NCBI RefSeq assembly: GCF_001029445.1
Contig: NZ_LDOT01000010.1
Span: forward strand, 1-50,500
Reading direction: 5' to 3'
Length of the DNA: 50,500 bases
Source of the DNA: Photobacterium aquae
GTDB lineage: Bacteria; Pseudomonadota; Gammaproteobacteria; Enterobacterales; Vibrionaceae
The notes below the pieces were generated by a model. The model searched no databases. It saw only the letters and a program-made list of their open reading frames with translations, and was not told the origin of the DNA. Each line of letters opens with the position of its first letter. The stretch's first letter is position 1. Made by a program: the position numbers and the translations under genes. Positions 46,646 to 50,500 of the stretch are shown here, in pieces.

Positions 46646-48070
46646 CTATGGAGTATATACGCCTACACCCAATTCATCTTCTTTGCGTGTCTTTTCCATT
46701 ACCTCGGCTGGAGACATGGCAACGCGAAGGTTCATTTCGGCTTCGGTACGTACCAGTTCACCACGCAGTGAGTTGGTCAAGACATCGGTGATTTTCACGT
46801 CAACGAACTGGCCGATGAGATCGGCTGAGCCTTCAAAGTTGACGATGCGGTTGTTTTCCGTACGGCCGCGTAGTTCCATGATGTTTTTCTTCGATGGACC
46901 TTCAACCAGAATACGCTGCTCGGTGCCAAGCATTTGGCGGGCATGGCGCATTGCCTGGCTGTTCACCTGCTGCTGCAGTTCGTACAGGCGTGTTTTCTTC
47001 ACCTCTTCCGGAATATCACACGGATAATCGGCTGCCGGAGTACCCGGGCGAGGGGAGAAAATAAAGCTGAAGCTGATATCGAAATCGATATCGCGAATGA
47101 GCTTCATCGTATCTTGGAAGTCTTGGTCCGTTTCACCTGGGAACGCAACAATGAAGTCGGAGCTCATGGTGATGTTTGGACGAACTTTTCGCAGCTTGCG
47201 GATTTTCGACTTGTATTCAAGCACCGTGTGAGGGCGCTTCATCATGGTAAGAATACGATCTGAGCCACTTTGAACCGGCAGGTGCAAGTAGTCAACAAGC
47301 TCTGGCGTATCTTCATAGGCCTCGATGATATCATCGGTGAACTCGATTGGGTGGCTGGTGGTGTAGCGAATACGGTCAATACCGTCAATCGCTGCGACCA
47401 GGCGCAATAGCTCAGCAAAAGTGGCGATCTCACCATCGTGCATTGGGCCACGGTAGGCGTTTACGTTCTGACCCAATAGGTTAACTTCGCGCACGCCTTG
47501 ATCGGCTAGCTGGGCAATTTCGAACAGCACGTCGTCAAGCGGGCGGCTAACTTCTTCACCACGGGTGTATGGTACGACACAGTAGGTACAGTACTTTGAG
47601 CAGCCTTCCATAATTGATACGAACGCAGTTGGGCCTTCAGCCCTTGGTTCTGGCATGCTGTCGAACTTTTCGATTTCCGGGAAAGAAATATCCATAACCG
47701 GCGCTTCGGTATTTTGTGACTGCTTGATCATTTCTGGCAGGCGGTGCAGTGTCTGCGGGCCAAAGATCACATCCACATAGGGCGCACGTTTACGGATAGA
47801 GTCACCTTCCTGGGTTGCCACACAACCACCGACACCGATAACCAGGCCAGGTTTCTTGTCTTTAAGTGTCTTCCAGCGGCCAAGCTGATGGAAAACTTTC
47901 TCCTGAGCCTTTTCACGGATCGAGCAGGTATTGAGCAGCAGAACATCTGCTTCTTCTGGTTCTTCCGTTAACTCGAAGCCATTGGCTGCATTTAGAAGAT
48001 CGGCCATTTTCGATGAATCGTATTCGTTCATCTGGCAACCCCAGGTTTTAATAAGCAGTTTCTTAGCCAT
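46646..48070 (-). CDS. miaB: tRNA-2-methylthio-N6-isopentenyladenosine-37 synthase MiaB
   Basis: Radical-SAM methylthiotransferase that modifies A37 of tRNAs reading UNN codons. 474 residues: N-terminal cluster cysteines C12, C49 and C83, the radical-SAM CxxxCxxC at C157, C161 and C164 (CSKYCTYC), and a C-terminal TRAM domain (about 380-445). It is the first gene of the leftward miaB-ybeZ-ybeY-corC-lnt cluster. Confidence 0.98.
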   Translation of the reverse strand: MAKKLLIKTWGCQMNEYDSSKMADLLNAANGFELTEEPEEADVLLLNTCSIREKAQEKVFHQLGRWKTLKDKKPGLVIGVGGCVATQEGDSIRKRAPYVDVIFGPQTLHRLPEMIKQSQNTEAPVMDISFPEIEKFDSMPEPRAEGPTAFVSIMEGCSKYCTYCVVPYTRGEEVSRPLDDVLFEIAQLADQGVREVNLLGQNVNAYRGPMHDGEIATFAELLRLVAAIDGIDRIRYTTSHPIEFTDDIIEAYEDTPELVDYLHLPVQSGSDRILTMMKRPHTVLEYKSKIRKLRKVRPNITMSSDFIVAFPGETDQDFQDTMKLIRDIDFDISFSFIFSPRPGTPAADYPCDIPEEVKKTRLYELQQQVNSQAMRHARQMLGTEQRILVEGPSKKNIMELRGRTENNRIVNFEGSADLIGQFVDVKITDVLTNSLRGELVRTEAEMNLRVAMSPAEVMEKTRKEDELGVGVYTP

Positions 48071-48225
48071 GTCTAACTCTTCACTCGTAGTGTTTATTCA
48101 TTGCATTCAACATTGCATCGTTCAGTCAGCACATTCAAGTAGGGTGGTGACTGTAGCAAGCCGCGTATTGTACTGCTTTACGCCCTGCCTGACCAGATCA
48201 TCACCACCCCGAATAAAATGTGGGT

Positions 48226-48918
48226 TTAGCGATCAAGGCGGTCAAGGGTTTGTGTACCGAGTTGGCGCATTTGCTGGCGAATCCAGCGCGCCCTCTTTTT
48301 AATATAGGAGCTGGCGGGCGCAGGGCTCATCCGGTAGGGATTGGGAAGAACAGCGGCTAGCTGGGCGGCCTGCTGGGGCGTCAGCCGGGAAGCCGGGCGG
48401 CTGAAGAAGGTCTGGCTGGCGGCTTCGACGCCATAGACCCCCGGCGCGAACTCGACGATGTTGAGGTAGACCTCTAGGATCCGAGACTTGCTCCATAGCC
48501 ACTCCATCCACAGGGTGAAATAGAGCTCAACACCTTTGCGCAAGAAGGTGCGTGAGGGAAACAAAAACAGGTTCTTGGCCGTCTGCTGGGTGATAGTACT
48601 GCCGCCGCGGGAGGGACTGTCGGTGCCAGCCTGTTTGATGATGGTGAGTACCGCATTGATATCGACGCCGTGGTGGCTGGGGAAGTGCTGGTCCTCCGAG
48701 GCAATGACCGCCAATTGCATGGCTGGGGATATCTGTTTTAGATCGACCCAGTCATGCGCGGTGAAGGGCGGGAAATCCTTTGGCGGGAACAGGGAGCGGT
48801 GGATCTGCCAACCCCATATGGGCGGGTCGATAAATTTACCCGCCGCGACAAGGAAGACGGGAAAAGCCAGAATAAATAGGATAGTACCGAGCAGGATGTG
48901 TTTTAGACGGCGTAGCAA
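48226..48918 (-). CDS. mtgA: Monofunctional biosynthetic peptidoglycan transglycosylase
   Basis: Family GT51 enzyme that polymerises lipid II, without a transpeptidase domain. I use a TTG start at 48918: GGAG lies 7 bases upstream, and the 230-residue product then has a short basic start (LLRRLKH, read as Met first), one membrane helix, and the GT51 motifs AVIASEDQHFPSHHGVD (catalytic Glu), GGSTITQQTAKNLF and KVLE-type ILEVYLNIVEFAPGVYGVEAA, quoted in part. The longer ATG frame adds 59 residues without family likeness and runs towards ubiF. In E. coli mtgA is elsewhere. Confidence 0.92.
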   Translation of the reverse strand: MLRRLKHILLGTILFILAFPVFLVAAGKFIDPPIWGWQIHRSLFPPKDFPPFTAHDWVDLKQISPAMQLAVIASEDQHFPSHHGVDINAVLTIIKQAGTDSPSRGGSTITQQTAKNLFLFPSRTFLRKGVELYFTLWMEWLWSKSRILEVYLNIVEFAPGVYGVEAASQTFFSRPASRLTPQQAAQLAAVLPNPYRMSPAPASSYIKKRARWIRQQMRQLGTQTLDRLDR

Positions 48919-49110
48919 GCGTATTCTCCGTAGATGGGGTGAGCGAGTCAGATCATCCGCCGATGATTGACACTGCCTAGTGTAGGGAATTTCGGTAAAA
49001 TGGGTATATCGCGCTGCGGGTTTTCTTGAATTTTTCGAGTTTAGCCAAGGTGGTAGGAAGCAGCTGCGGTATAGTGGCGTTAATAATATAGACACAGCAG
49101 TGGAGCCTAA

Positions 49111-50271
49111 ATGGAACAGTTTGACGTGGTTGTAGCCGGTGGCGGGATGGTCGGTGCTGCAACGGCCATTGGTTTGGCCCAGCAGGGGCTGGCGGTGGCA
49201 GTGGTTGAAGGCATCGAACCCAAGGCGTTTGATTCAGAGCAGCCGATGGACTTGCGCGTATCGGCAATTTCCCCACATTCTGTCGCCTTGCTTCAGCAAT
49301 TGGGAGCGTGGGATGACGTTTTGGCGATGCGCCTGTGCCCTTACAAACGGCTTGAGACGTGGGAGCACCCAGAATGCCGGACGCGTTTCAGCGCCGATCA
49401 GATGCAGCTTGACCAGTTAGGCTTCATTGTAGAAAACCGGGTGATTCAGCTGGCCCTCTGGCAGCAATTCGAGCAGTACCCGACGCTTACATTATTGTGC
49501 CCGGCGAAAATCCGATCCTTGGCCAACCACGATAATGGCACCGAGGTTACGCTTGATGACGGGCGACAATTATTGACCCGGCTGGTTGTTGGGGCCGACG
49601 GTGCCAATTCCCAGATCCGCCAACAGGCTGGGATTGGGATCACCGCATGGGATTACCGCCAGCACTGCATGTTGATTAATGTCAGAACAGATTTACCCCA
49701 GCAAGATATTACATGGCAGATGTTTACCCCGCATGGCCCGCGTTCTTTCCTGCCACTGCCGGGCCATCAGGGATCGCTGGTATGGTATGACAGCCCGCAG
49801 CGGATTAAACAATTATCGGCTATGCCCAATGCTCAGCTGGCCGAGCAGATCCGCCATCATTTCCCTGCCGAGCTGGGAGGTTTTGAGATCCTCGGTCACG
49901 GTAGCTTCCCACTTACGCGGCGTCATGCACAACATTATGTTAAGCCGGGTGTGGTTTTGGTCGGTGATGCCGCCCATACCATCAATCCATTGGCCGGGCA
50001 GGGGGTGAATCTTGGCTTCAAGGATGTCAGCGTGCTGCTGGAGGAAATTGAAAAGGCGAAGCAGGATTGGGACTGTATGGCTGTATTGGCCAATTATGAA
50101 CGTCGCCGCCGGCCTGATAATTTGTTGATGCAGGCCGGGATGGATTTTTTCTACACGGCATTTAGCAATGATTTACTGCCGGTGAAACTATTGCGCAATA
50201 TCGGTCTAAAGGCGGCGGAACACGCAGGGCCGCTCAAGCACCAGGTACTGAAGTATGCGATGGGACTTTAG
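49111..50271 (+). CDS. ubiF: FAD-dependent ubiquinone hydroxylase, UbiF type
   Basis: 386 residues of the UbiH/UbiF/UbiI family. The N-terminal Rossmann motif is AGGGMVGAA (G10, G12, G15), the DG motif is VVGADGANS, and the FAD-binding GDAAHTINPLAGQGVNLG is near 290. In E. coli UbiF hydroxylates 2-octaprenyl-3-methyl-6-methoxy-benzoquinol. The position next to miaB and a tRNA cluster is that of ubiF in E. coli, which favours this member over UbiH or UbiI. Confidence 0.92.
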   Translation: MEQFDVVVAGGGMVGAATAIGLAQQGLAVAVVEGIEPKAFDSEQPMDLRVSAISPHSVALLQQLGAWDDVLAMRLCPYKRLETWEHPECRTRFSADQMQLDQLGFIVENRVIQLALWQQFEQYPTLTLLCPAKIRSLANHDNGTEVTLDDGRQLLTRLVVGADGANSQIRQQAGIGITAWDYRQHCMLINVRTDLPQQDITWQMFTPHGPRSFLPLPGHQGSLVWYDSPQRIKQLSAMPNAQLAEQIRHHFPAELGGFEILGHGSFPLTRRHAQHYVKPGVVLVGDAAHTINPLAGQGVNLGFKDVSVLLEEIEKAKQDWDCMAVLANYERRRRPDNLLMQAGMDFFYTAFSNDLLPVKLLRNIGLKAAEHAGPLKHQVLKYAMGL

Positions 50272-50307
50272 TTTTTTGTAACTGTCGTTTGTAATGGATT
50301 TGGAAGG

Positions 50308-50331
50308 AAGCGGGCGGAGTCCCGCTTTTTT
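50308..50331 (+). terminator. Intrinsic terminator of ubiF
   Basis: Stem AAGCGGG/CCCGCTT with a six-base loop, followed by further T, 36 bases after the stop. Confidence 0.92.
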
Positions 50332-50341
50332 GCGGGCAAAG

Positions 50342-50372
50342 AAAAAGCCGGATGTAATTAAAACACCCGGCT
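50342..50372 (-). terminator. Second terminator of the leftward tRNA transcript
   Basis: Stem AGCCGG/CCGGCT, extended by TGT/ACA across one mismatch. On the minus strand it is followed by five T. It stands in tandem with the hairpin nearest the tRNA. Confidence 0.65.
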
Positions 50373-50453
50373 CCACAACCAGAGAGATACGATCATTTGA
50401 GTAGGTTGTAAAACAGATTGTATTCTGAGTTTTGCCAAAATTCAGGCAAAAGA

Positions 50454-50474
50454 AAACCCACCAAAGGTGGGTTT
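50454..50474 (-). terminator. First terminator of the leftward tRNA transcript
   Basis: Stem AAACCCACC/GGTGGGTTT with a three-base loop. On the minus strand it is followed by TCTTTTG, 8 bases past the tRNA 3' end. Confidence 0.82.
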
Positions 50475-50482
50475 CTAAATGA

Positions 50483-50500
50483 TGGTGCGGAAGGAGAGAC
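50483..50500 (-). tRNA. 3' end of a tRNA gene cut by the window edge, probably tRNA-Leu
   Basis: The reverse strand reads GTCTCTCCTTCCGCACCA: the 3' side of a T-arm, then an acceptor strand TTCCGC with discriminator A and encoded CCA. The matching 5' acceptor would be GCGGAA, as in some tRNA-Leu genes of Vibrionaceae. The anticodon lies outside the window, so the amino acid is inferred. Confidence 0.8.

Noticed and set aside
46158..47027. Forward open frame of 289 codons across ybeZ and miaB
   Set aside because: It is antisense to two certain genes and has low-complexity content.

Overview
The window is ordinary core chromosome of a gamma-proteobacterium, almost certainly a member of the Vibrionaceae. 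A Photobacterium-like genome is my best guess, from family resemblance and moderate GC, not from any search. It is densely packed with about 50 protein genes, short intergenic gaps and many strong intrinsic terminators. It ends inside a tRNA gene, probably tRNA-Leu. I see no prophage, insertion sequence, integron, CRISPR array, toxin-antitoxin pair or defence island, and no clear compositional island.

Layout. 0.1-8.3 kb: a small exported unknown, a DUF1904 protein, a YafD-type phosphoesterase, a YIP1-like membrane protein coupled to mltD, then gloB, yafS, rnhA, dnaQ and a TIGR03503-type membrane protein. 8.4-14.5 kb: fadE, a SulP anion transporter with a long structured leader, gmhA and yafJ. 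14.6-18.6 kb: purMN divergent from upp, then uraA, with PurR-like operators before purM and uraA. 18.8-24.7 kb: DUF2066 and DUF2069 proteins, a WrbA-like flavoprotein, an ArsC/YfgD-like reductase, bepA, and a TusA-like protein with perM. 24.7-28.2 kb: bcp and gcvR, divergent from dapA-bamC. 28.3-41 kb: a leftward envelope and translation block, leuS-lptE-holA, rsfS-rlmH-mrdA-mrdB-rlpA, dacA, ybeD and lipB-lipA. 41.1-50.5 kb: ybeL, a SYLF-domain protein, the leftward miaB-ybeZ-ybeY-corC-lnt cluster, mtgA, ubiF and the tRNA end.

The genes serve a few jobs together. Cell-wall and outer-membrane biogenesis: mltD, gmhA, bepA, bamC, dapA, dacA, rlpA, mrdA/mrdB, lptE, lnt and mtgA. Nucleotide metabolism: purM/N, upp and uraA. 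DNA replication fidelity: rnhA, dnaQ and holA. Ribosome and tRNA function: leuS, rsfS, rlmH, ybeY and miaB. Lipoylation: lipA and lipB. Several start codons were moved from the longest reading frame on Shine-Dalgarno, operator or overlap evidence: gloB, lptE (GTG), mtgA (TTG), uraA, bepA, lipA, leuS, tusA-like, wrbA-like, SulP (GTG) and DUF1904.

I did not find a convincing new multi-gene system. The best leads are non-coding: a leader before the SulP transporter with mutually exclusive hairpins, a terminator-like hairpin nested in an inverted repeat before tusA-perM, and a long structured region before dapA. Two housekeeping genes, nadD and hda, are also missing from the places they hold in E. 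coli.
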